Of a DNA stretch of 49,343 nucleotides, positions 26,153-33,382 are shown piece after piece. Source of the stretch: Halobacteriales archaeon SW_7_65_23 (GTDB lineage Archaea > Halobacteriota > Halobacteria > Halobacteriales > Haloarculaceae); NCBI GenBank assembly GCA_003022725.1, contig PXSQ01000030.1, positions 1 through 49,343 on the forward strand, given 5' to 3'. The translations under genes and the position numbers were made by a program. Under the pieces are notes generated by a model, which did not search any database, was not told where the DNA came from, and saw only the letters and a program-made list of their open reading frames with translations. Position 1 is the first letter of the stretch. Each line of letters begins with the position of its first letter.

Positions 26153-26922
26153 CGGAACCGCTCGTCGAGTGCGACCCTCAGGATCGACTTCGCGATGGCG
26201 TCCCCCCCCTCGATGGGATCGAGCTTCGACTCTCCGGCGCGCTCCCGGTAGTCGATCGGATGCTCGCGGACGTCGTACCCCCACATTAGCGGCCTGATGA
26301 GTAACTCCGCAGAGAGCCCGGTGTTCTCCGTCCACTCGATGGATTCGACGACCTCGCGTCGGTATGCGCGCATCCCCGTGGTCGTGTCGTGGACGCGAGT
26401 GCCCATCAGCACGCTCGCCGCGAGGGCGAACAGGTGGTTCCCCAGGCGGTTGAGCGCCGGCATCGCCTCGGCGCCGTGGTACAGCCGGTCCCCGCTCACC
26501 ACGTCGTACCCCTCGTTGATCAGGGCCAAAAACTCCGGCAACTGTTCCATCGGGTAGGTGTCGTCGCAGTCCGTGGTCACAACGACCGGCCGGTCAGGCG
26601 CGAGGATCGCTTCCCTGACTGCCACGCCGTACCCCTGGGGTTCCTGATCGATCACCCGGGCACCGTGCTCGCGGGCGATCTCCGGCGTCCGGTCGGAGGA
26701 ACCGTCGACGCAGACGACCTCCGCGTTCCCGTCGGTCACCGCTTCGATGTCCCTCAGGACGGTCCCGATGGCCTCCTCCTCGTTGTAGGTCCCCATCACC
26801 ACACTGACGTCCGCGAACGTGTACTCGTTGCCCGACTGCTCGCCACCGCCCGGGTCAGTTTCCCCGCTGTCGGCCCCGTCACTGACCGGAATATCGCCGG
26901 CTGTACTGGCTGTGTCGCTCAT
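26149..26922 (-). CDS. DPM1-like GT2 glycosyltransferase (dolichol-phosphate sugar synthase type)
   Basis: 257 residues. An acidic disordered N-terminus of about 38 residues precedes a GT-A fold: SVVMGTYNEEEAIG, then VVCVDGSSDRTPEIA, and the metal-binding motif VTTDCDDTYP around residue 118. TTTGMRAYRREV and the C-terminal ERAGESKLDPIEGG stretch are typical of dolichol-phosphate mannose/glucose synthases. No C-terminal membrane helices are present, so it is a soluble or peripheral type acting on the cytoplasmic face. An exact DtxR-like operator lies 35 bp upstream of the ATG. It is convergent with the GT-C gene and probably makes its donor. Confidence 0.85.
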   Translation of the reverse strand: MSDTASTAGDIPVSDGADSGETDPGGGEQSGNEYTFADVSVVMGTYNEEEAIGTVLRDIEAVTDGNAEVVCVDGSSDRTPEIAREHGARVIDQEPQGYGVAVREAILAPDRPVVVTTDCDDTYPMEQLPEFLALINEGYDVVSGDRLYHGAEAMPALNRLGNHLFALAASVLMGTRVHDTTTGMRAYRREVVESIEWTENTGLSAELLIRPLMWGYDVREHPIDYRERAGESKLDPIEGGDAIAKSILRVALDERFR

Positions 26923-26956
26923 TACTCCGGGTTCCGTGGCCGCGACGCTTAAGTTT

Positions 26957-26970
26957 TTAGGTTTGCCTAA
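26957..26970 (-). promoter_or_regulatory. DtxR/IdeR-like operator at the GT2 promoter (site C)
   Basis: TTAGG-TTTG-CCTAA in TTTTTAGG...CCTAAAA, a perfect half-site palindrome lying between the GMC gene end (26983) and the GT2 start (26922). Read on the other strand it is identical over 14 bp to site D at 29144. Downstream of it on the minus strand is AACTTAAG, a possible TATA element. Confidence 0.7.
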
Positions 26971-26982
26971 AATACTGGCGGG

Positions 26983-28596
26983 CTACCGGAGTGCAGCGTC
27001 GACGGCGTCGGCCACACGCAGCGCGAGCGCCGCGATAGTGAGCGTCGGGTTCATCGCCCCGCCGGTCGGGAAGACGCTGCTGGACGCGATCCAGCAGTTC
27101 TCGAGGTCGTGGGTCCGGCAGGCGGGATCGACGACGCTGTCGGCGGGATCGGTGCCCATCCGCGTCGTTCCCATGTGGTGGTACGCCGGCCCCGTCTCGT
27201 CGGGGCCGACAGTCCAGGTGACCTCCGCGCCGAGTTCTTCCAGGATCGACCGCTGAATCTCGTTGGCCCGTTCGATCGTCCGCAGCGCGCGGTCGCCGAC
27301 GTGCCAGTGGACATCCGGCACCCGGTTGCCGCGGTCGTCGGTCCGCTCGGGAGCCAGTCCGACGTAGCTGTCCTCGCGGGGCAACTGCTCGACGAGGGCA
27401 CCGACGGCGACGTGGTTGCCGTACTCCGACCGGAGCCGCTCGAGCAGGTCGTCACCCCAGTCCTCGCCCGTCAGCGCCAGTTCGACCGGCGACGGCCCGG
27501 CGTAGTTGAAAAACTCCAGCTTGAACGGCCCGATATCCTCGCCGGCATCGTCGTAGAACTGGTGGGACTCGCTGGTCAGAAAGCCGACGTGGTTCTGGCG
27601 GGTCGGTTCGTCGAGTATCCCGCCGACGCCGGCGAACAGGTGGTCCATGAAGTACTTGCCGACCAGCCCGCTTTCGTTCGCCAGCCCGTCGGGGAACTGA
27701 TCGGAGTCGGACATGAACAGGAGTCGTGGTATCTCTACACCGCCGCAGGCGAGCACGAACGCGTCGGCCTCCTGGCGGTGCCTGGCGCCGTCCGGTGTGG
27801 TGTACGTTGCCGCCCGGATGCTGTCCGCATCGTGGGCCAGCTGTTCGACCCGCGCCCTGTCGATGACAGTCGCGCCCTGCTCCGCGGCGGATTCGACGTG
27901 GACGGTGGCGTCGTACTTCGCGCCCGACGGGCAGACGGGCTGGCAGGTCCCGTAGCCGACGCACTCGCTCCGGCCGTCGTAGGGCTCGGAGTTGCGCGCG
28001 TTCGGGACCGAGTGCATCGCGATGCCGAGTTCGTTGCAGGCCTCGGCGAACAGCGAGTCGCTGTATGACGGCCGAAATGCGGGCATCGGGTGGGGCTGCT
28101 CCCGCGGCGGTGCGAACGGGTTGTCGGCCCCGCCTGCCACGCCGAGTTCGCGCTCGGCCGCAACGTAGTAAGGGGGAAGGTCGGCGTAGTCGATCGGCCA
28201 ATCGGGACCGACGCCGCGCTCGGTGCCCGAGTTGAAATCGGCCTCGTGGAGTCGCATCACCATCCCCTGCCAGTGAAGCGTCGATCCGCCGATTCCCTTG
28301 ACTCGGGCGTGATTGAGGGGGTAGAACCACTCGCCGCTTGCGGCGTGGGCGTCGCGCTCACCACCCATTTCCCAGACGTCAGGCCGATCGTACGCCGGTC
28401 TGATTGCCCGCTCCTGGCGTTCCAGACGATCCGCCTCGTCGAACCGTGGCCCCGCCTCCAGCACCACGACCTCGTGTTCATCCGCGAGGCTGTCGGCGAC
28501 CAGCCCGCCTGCGGGCCCGGCCCCGATCACGCACACGTCGGCGTTGGGCACCGGTGACCGGTCACGCTCCTGTCCCCGGTTTGCGCTCTCCGTCAT
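26983..28596 (-). CDS. GMC oxidoreductase, gluconate-dehydrogenase-type flavoprotein subunit
   Basis: 537 residues from the ATG at 28596; the track start adds 80 residues that belong to another frame. An N-terminal FAD-binding Rossmann motif (VIGAGPAGGLVADSL) and EAGP are followed by GIGGSTLHWQGM, a Cys cluster (SECVGYGTCQPVCPSGAKYD) and the C-terminal GMC domain with HHMGTTRMG and FPTGGAMNPTLTI, where the active-site His and Asn lie. It is related to the FAD subunits of membrane-bound sugar and gluconate dehydrogenases. It has no signal of its own, but its start overlaps by 4 bp (ATGA) the stop of the Tat-signal-bearing small subunit, so it is probably exported as a folded partner. The substrate is unknown, probably an alcohol or sugar. 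Confidence 0.85.
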   Translation of the reverse strand: MTESANRGQERDRSPVPNADVCVIGAGPAGGLVADSLADEHEVVVLEAGPRFDEADRLERQERAIRPAYDRPDVWEMGGERDAHAASGEWFYPLNHARVKGIGGSTLHWQGMVMRLHEADFNSGTERGVGPDWPIDYADLPPYYVAAERELGVAGGADNPFAPPREQPHPMPAFRPSYSDSLFAEACNELGIAMHSVPNARNSEPYDGRSECVGYGTCQPVCPSGAKYDATVHVESAAEQGATVIDRARVEQLAHDADSIRAATYTTPDGARHRQEADAFVLACGGVEIPRLLFMSDSDQFPDGLANESGLVGKYFMDHLFAGVGGILDEPTRQNHVGFLTSESHQFYDDAGEDIGPFKLEFFNYAGPSPVELALTGEDWGDDLLERLRSEYGNHVAVGALVEQLPREDSYVGLAPERTDDRGNRVPDVHWHVGDRALRTIERANEIQRSILEELGAEVTWTVGPDETGPAYHHMGTTRMGTDPADSVVDPACRTHDLENCWIASSSVFPTGGAMNPTLTIAALALRVADAVDAALR

Positions 28597-29132
28597 TGTG
28601 GCCCTCGCTGATACGTGTCGGTCCCCCCTGGGTGTCCCTGCGGGTTCTCGATCCCCACCAGTTCGCCGCCAGTCGGCGACGCGTACAGCGCCAGCAGGAG
28701 GTCGTTGACGAGGTAGTACCTGACGCGCTCGGCCACGGTCCCCTCGGGGTCCTCCTCGGCGGTATCCGTCCCCAGTTCCCGTAGCACCCGATCCCGCGTG
28801 TTGTCGTCCAGATTGACGTACTGCTCGCCGTGCCACTGCTGTGCGTGATCGTCCACCGTCGCGACTGCCTCACGAACGCCGTCACTGTGACCCTCCCGCG
28901 ACAGGCGCGCACTCAGAAACTCCGAGACGAACTCATCGACGCCCGTCACTGCCGAGGGGTACAGCACTTCCGCCACGGCGACCGCGACGGCTTCGACGTG
29001 GGCGTCGTCGGGGAGCTCGGCTTCGGGCGGGCCCTCGGACCCGGAGTCGCCGACCTGTGAGATGCCGACGGCTCCGGCGCCGATTCCCAGGGCGGCCAGC
29101 GCCGCGACCGCGTCCCGCCTCGACAGCTCCAT
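28593..29132 (-). CDS. Gluconate 2-dehydrogenase subunit 3-like protein with Tat signal
   Basis: 179 residues. The twin-arginine-type N-terminus MELSRRDAVAALAALGIGAG is followed by a family-typical helical body (AVAEVLYPSAVTGVDEFVSEFLS, RVRYYLVNDLLLALYASPTGGELVGIEN, ending GHPGG). Gluconate_2-dh3 proteins are the small subunits of FAD-GMC dehydrogenase complexes and carry the export signal for the large subunit. The GMC gene follows with an ATGA overlap. The promoter is metal-type: minus-strand GATATAAG (about 29159-29166) is followed directly by operator D and then the ATG at 29132, so the box would sit on the transcription start. Confidence 0.85.
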   Translation of the reverse strand: MELSRRDAVAALAALGIGAGAVGISQVGDSGSEGPPEAELPDDAHVEAVAVAVAEVLYPSAVTGVDEFVSEFLSARLSREGHSDGVREAVATVDDHAQQWHGEQYVNLDDNTRDRVLRELGTDTAEEDPEGTVAERVRYYLVNDLLLALYASPTGGELVGIENPQGHPGGTDTYQRGPQ

Positions 29133-29143
29133 TGTCGGCCGAG

Positions 29144-29157
29144 TTAGGCAAACCTAA
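29144..29157 (-). promoter_or_regulatory. DtxR/IdeR-like operator at the GMC operon promoter (site D)
   Basis: Plus strand TTAGG-CAAA-CCTAA, exact reverse complement of site C. It lies 12 bp before the start of the Gluconate_2-dh3 gene and just after a TATA-like ATATAAG on the minus strand. The same AT-rich stretch reads TTATAT on the plus strand and could also serve a rightward promoter. Confidence 0.72.
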
Positions 29158-29190
29158 AACTTATATCCGTCGGAGCGAGCCCGACCAGGT

Positions 29191-29280
29191 ATGGAGAGTG
29201 GCGGAGGCGAGTCCAGGATCGCCGGCTACAGAGGCTGCTTCCGGATGAAAGATACTTACCCCGGGCTTGCCTATATATGA
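29191..29280 (+). CDS. Possible 29-residue small protein at a divergent metal-type promoter
   Basis: ATG 29191 to TGA 29278-29280, encoding MESGGGESRIAGYRGCF and a short tail. A TTATAT element at about 29160-29165 is about 25 bp upstream, right for leaderless transcription, and operator D lies just before it. It ends 3 bp before the JAMM gene start. Too short to be sure; it may simply be leader sequence. Confidence 0.25.
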   Translation: MESGGGESRIAGYRGCFRMKDTYPGLAYI

Positions 29281-29283
29281 TCG

Positions 29284-29853
29284 ATGGACCTGTTCCGATC
29301 GAACGAGCTGCTGGGGATCGCCGGGGAGACGCTGGATTTCATCCTGCGCGCCTCCGAAGACACTCACCCGAACGAGTACATGGGGTTTCTCCGCGCGACG
29401 GACGGGGCCCACCTCGACCTCGACAGGGACGGGCAGGTGATCACGGACGTGCTGGTCATCCCCGGAACGGAATCGAGCCCGACCAGCGCGACAGTCCAGG
29501 AGTTCATGCGGCCGAACAACGTCCAGTCCGTCGGGTCGGTCCACTCCCACCCCAGCGGCGTGCTCCGGCCGAGCAACGCCGATCTGGGCACGTTCGGCCA
29601 GGGCGACGTCCACATCATCGTCGGCGCCCCCTACGGCTGGACCGACTGGCAGGCGTTCGACAACGACGGCTCGCCGGTCGAGCTGGACGTGATCGACGTC
29701 GAACTCCCCGACGACGAGTTTTTCGAAGCCACCCGGGAGGCGCTGGGCGAGGATGTGCCGGCGACGGCCGATCTTGACGGCCGGGACACAGCACGAGAGG
29801 AACCGGACGAGCGGGAGAGAGGCGGCGGGTTCCTCTCGTGGCTGCTGCGCTGA
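29284..29853 (+). CDS. JAMM/MPN-domain metalloprotease (desampylase-like)
   Basis: 189 residues. The zinc-binding JAMM motif is complete: HSHPSGVLRPSNAD fits HxHP-x6-SxxD, and an upstream Glu (PNEYMGFL) supplies the catalytic acid. Archaeal proteins of this type include JAMM peptidases that remove ubiquitin-like SAMP modifiers. The JAMM domain covers residues 1 to about 140; the tail is charged and ends GGGFLSWLLR, possibly membrane-associating. Cytoplasmic. The likely promoter is GATACTTAC about 30 bp upstream. It is convergent with NfeD. Whether it is a true desampylase cannot be told from sequence alone. Confidence 0.85.
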   Translation: MDLFRSNELLGIAGETLDFILRASEDTHPNEYMGFLRATDGAHLDLDRDGQVITDVLVIPGTESSPTSATVQEFMRPNNVQSVGSVHSHPSGVLRPSNADLGTFGQGDVHIIVGAPYGWTDWQAFDNDGSPVELDVIDVELPDDEFFEATREALGEDVPATADLDGRDTAREEPDERERGGGFLSWLLR

Positions 29854-29874
29854 GCGGCGGGCCCCACTGGGACG

Positions 29875-30406
29875 CTATTCGGCCGACTGGCCTTCTGACA
29901 TCTCCCGGTCGCGTTCGAGTTCGCGGTCGATCTCGTCTCTGACGTTCGCGAACGATTCGACTGTCAGGACGTTCCCCCCGCCGGGATCGACCACCACGAC
30001 TTCTTCACCCTCCTCGATCTCGCCGTCGACGCTCCGGGCCTGGTAGTAAGGGTTGAACCCGCCTTCGTTCACCTTGACCTCCCCACTCGTGGGGGTCACG
30101 CGCTCGGTCACCCGGCCCGTCTGCCCGCGGAGTGAGGAGGAGTCTTTGGTCTGTCCTTCGCCCGTTCCACCCCAGATGTCCATCCGGCGGTAGGCGAACA
30201 ACGTCGCTGCCGCCGAGGCGATCACGACGAAACACTGCGAGCGGACCTGTAACGGGGAGGAGGTACCCCACGAGGCCAGCCGCGAACAGGGCGACCCCGA
30301 CGACGAAGAAGTGGGCACCTGGTGCGAACGCCTCCGCGATGATCAGGCCTGCTCCCACGAGTACCAGAAACAGTGGAAGATTACCCAGCACGAGGTCCAG
30401 TACCAT
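29875..30406 (-). pseudogene. NfeD-like membrane protein, frameshifted
   Basis: Two frames together make one NfeD family protein. The N-terminal part from 30406 (VLDLVLGNLPLFLVLVGAG, membrane helices to VGYLLP) is in one frame; the C-terminal part (FVVIASAAATLFAYRRMD, then a soluble OB-fold-type domain GQTGRVTERVTPTSG...GEEVVVVDPGG) is in another. Removing one base from the GGGG run at 30254-30257 (CCCC in the gene) restores VGYLLPLQVRSQCFVV and a continuous protein of about 176 residues. NfeD proteins partner with stomatin/SPFH proteins in membrane quality control; no SPFH gene is adjacent. Either a real frameshift or a homopolymer sequencing error. Confidence 0.8.
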
Positions 30407-30510
30407 ACTGGAACTTACGATGGAGAACAGATAACAGTTCGGGGTTGATTTCTGCGGCGGCCCCCACAGCGTCTGTCATCCGTCCCGGCATCGCGTGGAT
30501 CTCACATCGA

Positions 30511-30726
30511 TTACCAGTAGGGGGTCCGTTTCCGCCGGCGCCAGGGTCGTCCGGCTGCCGCGAACGTGACGAGCGTGACCAGGACGATTCCCAGCGAGAG
30601 GGCGGCTGCGAACTGCCAGTCCGAGCCAGTAAACAGGTCGTTTTCCGTCAGGAAGTTCGCCAGGATGCCGCCGACCGCCCCCGCAACGAGCACGACTGCG
30701 AGGCCGCTTCCAATCCGGGTGAGCAT
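30511..30726 (-). CDS. Small membrane protein, two helices, unknown function
   Basis: 71 residues with two hydrophobic segments (GLAVVLVAGAVGGILANFL and AAALSLGIVLVTLVTFAAAG) separated by a short polar loop (TENDLFTGSDWQ), and a basic C-terminal tail RPWRRRKRTPYW, which predicts that end to be cytoplasmic. I do not recognise a family. It is divergent from the DUF2064 gene; the 62-bp spacer contains AATAATAAACG, suitable as a TATA element for the rightward gene. The 104 bp towards NfeD hold nothing recognisable. Confidence 0.6.
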   Translation of the reverse strand: MLTRIGSGLAVVLVAGAVGGILANFLTENDLFTGSDWQFAAALSLGIVLVTLVTFAAAGRPWRRRKRTPYW

Positions 30727-30788
30727 AGTGGGGCTATCGAACGCGAGGAATAATAAACGCCAAGGATCCAGGCAGCGGACGGGGAGGT

Positions 30789-31517
30789 ATGACTACAGTA
30801 GTGGTGCTGGCCGAGCCGCCGGTGGCGGGCGAGACGCTGCCGGAACTGCACGACGCGCTCTCGGCGGCGGGAGCCAACTCGCTGTACGCCGCGATGCTCG
30901 CCGACGTTTGCGAGACGCTCCAGCACGGTGAGGCCGAAGTGGTGGTCAATTATCCGCCCGTGGACGAGGTCCCGGACGGCGTCGACCCCGAGGAGGCGCT
31001 CCGGGACGTGCTCGACCCTGCCGTGCCATCACCGGAGGACCTGCGCTACGAGGTGCAGGTGGGCACGGGCACGGCGGCGCGGGTCGGCAACGCTGTGACG
31101 CACCTACTCGAAACCGAGGGCTCGGAGACGGCCGGCGTCGTCGCGCCTACGGCGCCGTTCCTGCGACGTGAGCACGTCGGCAGCGCGGCGATGAAACTCC
31201 GGTCGAGCGACGTGGTGGTCGGGCCGGCGACCGACGGCCGGATCACCTTCGCCGCGGTCCGCGAGCCGATCGACTTCACCGACGTGTTCGCGCCGCCGGC
31301 CGTCGAGACTGTGACGGATCGCGCCGTCGACGCGGGTCACGACGTCGACTTCCTGGCGCTCCTTCCGCGAGTCGAGCGACCGTCGGATCTCGCGACCGCT
31401 CTCCCGCTGTTGGGAGCCAGGCAGTCGGCCGGTCGCCTCGTCCCTGCCCGGACGGCCGGCGTTCTCGCCGACCTCGACGTGCCGACGGAGCTCCACTCGG
31501 AGACGGGGCCAGCCTGA
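30789..31517 (+). CDS. DUF2064-like (GT-A-type) protein
   Basis: 242 residues, with a haloarchaeal layout like DUF2064 / rSAM-selenodomain-associated transferase 1 proteins, which have a nucleotide-sugar-transferase-like fold: TVVVLAEPPVAGETLPEL at the N-terminus, a central VVAPTAPFLRREHVGSA segment at the usual nucleotide-site position, and SSDVVVGPATDGRITFAAV (GPA.DGG-like motif). No catalytic activity has been established for close relatives that I know of. The stop lies in the loop of an 11-bp hairpin (31500-31530). It appears monocistronic with its own leaderless-type promoter. Confidence 0.65.
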   Translation: MTTVVVLAEPPVAGETLPELHDALSAAGANSLYAAMLADVCETLQHGEAEVVVNYPPVDEVPDGVDPEEALRDVLDPAVPSPEDLRYEVQVGTGTAARVGNAVTHLLETEGSETAGVVAPTAPFLRREHVGSAAMKLRSSDVVVGPATDGRITFAAVREPIDFTDVFAPPAVETVTDRAVDAGHDVDFLALLPRVERPSDLATALPLLGARQSAGRLVPARTAGVLADLDVPTELHSETGPA

Positions 31518-31530
31518 TCGGCCCCGTCTC
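31500..31530. terminator. Strong GC hairpin at the end of the DUF2064-like gene
   Basis: GAGACGGGGCC (31500-31510) and GGCCCCGTCTC (31520-31530) form a perfect 11-bp stem with a 9-nt loop containing the stop codon. No T-run follows; instead a MITE end begins at the next base. It could stabilise the 3' end or terminate transcription, but archaeal termination normally depends on T-tracts, so this is tentative. Confidence 0.4.
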
Positions 31531-31567
31531 ATACTGGTGGCTGTACGTACGTGAAAACTCGAATTCA
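31531..31567 (-). mobile_element. Solo end of the 110-bp MITE family (copy 3, remnant)
   Basis: ATACTGGTGGCTGTA-GTACGTGAAAACTCGAATT matches the first about 36 bp of copy 1 at 15395 with one or two changes, then similarity stops; the other terminal repeat is absent. A truncated or decayed copy abutting the hairpin. Confidence 0.7.
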
Positions 31568-31705
31568 AACTCCCGTTCACAGACCTGCCGAGTTTCCCAC
31601 ACGGACAGTTAAGTGACAGGCCGCCCTACGTCGATGTAGGAATCACTCGGAACGGAGCGGATTCCGAACCGTCCTCCGGATGTAGACGGAACCGAGAGCC
31701 GAGCG

Positions 31706-32308
31706 ATGACGGACGGGACACCCTGGAAGGGGATCGAGGCAGTACTGTTCGACCTCGACCACACGCTTGTGGAGTACAGACGGACGTCGGGCGAACTGCT
31801 CGCGGCGAGTTTCGAGGCGTGCGACCTCGAACCGCTGTTCCCCGTGGGAGCGTACTACGAGCGGTTCGACGACCTCCGGGAAGAGCACGACTCGATCGAG
31901 GCGCTCCGGGCGGCCTGTTTCGCGGAGTTGGCAGCCGAGCGCGGCCACGACCCGGACCTGGGACGGCAGGTGGCGGCTGCGTACTCGGAGATGCGCGACC
32001 AGACGAACGTCGCGTTCGTCGACGGGGCCCGGACGGTGCTGGTGTACGCCGGCGAGGAGGTGCCGGCGAAGCCGGCCATCGCCCCGTTCGAGCGCGCGCT
32101 GGATCGCCTCGACGCCGAGCCGGAGTCGACGATCCACGTCGGCGATTCGCTGTCCAGCGACGTCGCCGGCGCGAACGCCGCCGGGCTGCGCTCCGTCTGG
32201 CTGGCCGACACTGACAATCCGACCGGCGCTGACGGCGCTGCCGAACACGCGCCGGCACACCGGATCAACGCCATCGACGAGTTGCTTCCGCTGCTGGGCG
32301 TGGAGTAG
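31706..32308 (+). CDS. HAD-superfamily hydrolase with an internal deletion
   Basis: 200 residues. Motif I is intact (VLFDLDHTLVEY, with both Asp residues), motif III Lys is in EVPAKPAIAPF, and motif IV is GDSLSSDVAGANAAG. The alpha-helical cap is present (residues about 25-105). However, between RTVL and VYAGEEVPAKP the usual strand with motif II (Thr/Ser, typically LVTNG...) plus the following helix, about 30-35 residues, is missing in frame. Comparable haloarchaeal HAD proteins are about 230 residues. Loss of motif II should impair phosphatase activity. Same strand as cysK; the substrate is unknown. Confidence 0.75.
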   Translation: MTDGTPWKGIEAVLFDLDHTLVEYRRTSGELLAASFEACDLEPLFPVGAYYERFDDLREEHDSIEALRAACFAELAAERGHDPDLGRQVAAAYSEMRDQTNVAFVDGARTVLVYAGEEVPAKPAIAPFERALDRLDAEPESTIHVGDSLSSDVAGANAAGLRSVWLADTDNPTGADGAAEHAPAHRINAIDELLPLLGVE

Positions 32309-32389
32309 TCCCTTGCGTCCGCCGCAGCAGGGTGGCACACACTGCCGGTGTCACCGGGGATTTACTACGTCGGGTCGTAGGCACGGTCA

Positions 32390-33207
32390 GTGAAGGGGAA
32401 CATCCTCGAGACGATCGGCTCGCCGCTGGTCGAGGTCAGCTCCCCGGCGGGGACGACTATCGCCGCGAAAGTCGAGTCGTTCAACCCCGGCGGCTCGGCG
32501 AAGGACCGGCCGGCGCGAGCGATGGTCGAGGCGGCCGAAGCAGAGAGGGCGCTCGAACCCGGCGACACCATCGTCGAGGCCACGAGCGGCAACACCGGGA
32601 TCGGGCTGGCGATGGTCGGCGCCGCGAAAGGGTACGACGTCCGGCTGGTGATGCCGGAGGGCCGCTCCGCCGAGCGCCAGCAGATCATGCGGGCCTATGG
32701 CGCCGATCTAGAGCTGATCGACGGTACCATCAGCGACGCACGCGACCGCGTCCGGGACCTCGCTTCACAGTCGGATTACGTCGGGATGAAGCAGTTCGAG
32801 AACCCGGCCAACCCCGACTCGCACTACCGGGCGACCGGTCCCGAGATCCTCGACCAAATCGGCGACCGGACCGTCGACGCGCTCGTGGCCGGCATCGGCA
32901 CCGGCGGCACGATCAGCGGGGTTGGCAGGGGATGGGGCCGGGGTTCGTCAGCGAGAATCTCGACCGGGAGCTGCTCGACGGCGTCGAGACCGTCCCACTC
33001 CCGGAGGCGGAGGCGGAGTGTCGCCGCCTCGCCCGCGAGGAGGGGATCTTCGTCGGGCAGTCCTCCGGCGGGTCGAACCTCGCCGCCAAGCGCGTCGCCC
33101 GCCGCCTGCGCGACGACGGCGATGGCGAGGAGCCGTTCGTGATCACCGTCTTCTGGGACTCCGGCGAACGGTACGTCTCGACCGGGATGTTCGAGGATCC
33201 GGAGTGA
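32390..33207 (+). pseudogene. cysK: Cysteine synthase, internal deletion plus frameshift
   Basis: PLP enzyme converting O-acetylserine (or O-phosphoserine in some archaea) and sulfide to cysteine. The first frame (from GTG 32390, MKGNILETIGSPLVEV) has the PLP-lysine segment NPGGSAKDRPA, TSGNTGIGLA and the GIGTGGTISGVGR phosphate loop. Near base 32925 the frame is lost; the remainder, GMGPGFVSENLDRELLDGV...GQSSGGSNLAAKRVA...WDSGERYVSTGMF, is in another frame to the stop at 33207. Complete haloarchaeal homologues have about 35-40 more residues between GVGR and GMGPGF. So one deletion that is not a multiple of three explains both facts. As written the gene cannot make a working enzyme. Confidence 0.85.
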
Positions 33208-33338
33208 TTGGAAACGAGAGTCTCTGGAGCCAGCTGCTCGCGACGGCGATCCGTGGGCCGGCCACGGGGACGGAGCTGGCACTCGTCGGCTCCACCACGT
33301 CGACCTGGGACGCCTGGCTCGAACACTACCCAGGTTGA
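33204..33338 (+). CDS. Possible 44-residue small ORF after cysK
   Basis: GTG 33204 overlaps the cysK stop (GTGA) and opens MIGNESLWSQLLATAIRG, ending at TGA 33336-33338 (DAWLEHYPG). The composition is protein-like but no family is recognised; it could be a coupled small protein or a fragment. Confidence 0.3.
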   Translation: MIGNESLWSQLLATAIRGPATGTELALVGSTTSTWDAWLEHYPG

Positions 33339-33382
33339 GTTAGGGGCAAAAATACTTGCACTGCCGGGACTGAGTACCGACA

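Noticed and set aside
28597-28836. 80-residue N-terminal extension of the GMC oxidoreductase
   Set aside because: This stretch is the 3' part of the Gluconate_2-dh3 gene in another frame; ATG 28596 gives the ATGA overlap and the expected N-terminus.
31625-31640. Palindrome CCTACGTCGATGTAGG considered as another metal operator
   Set aside because: It does not match TTAGG-N4-CCTAA and lies far from the TATA position of the HAD gene.
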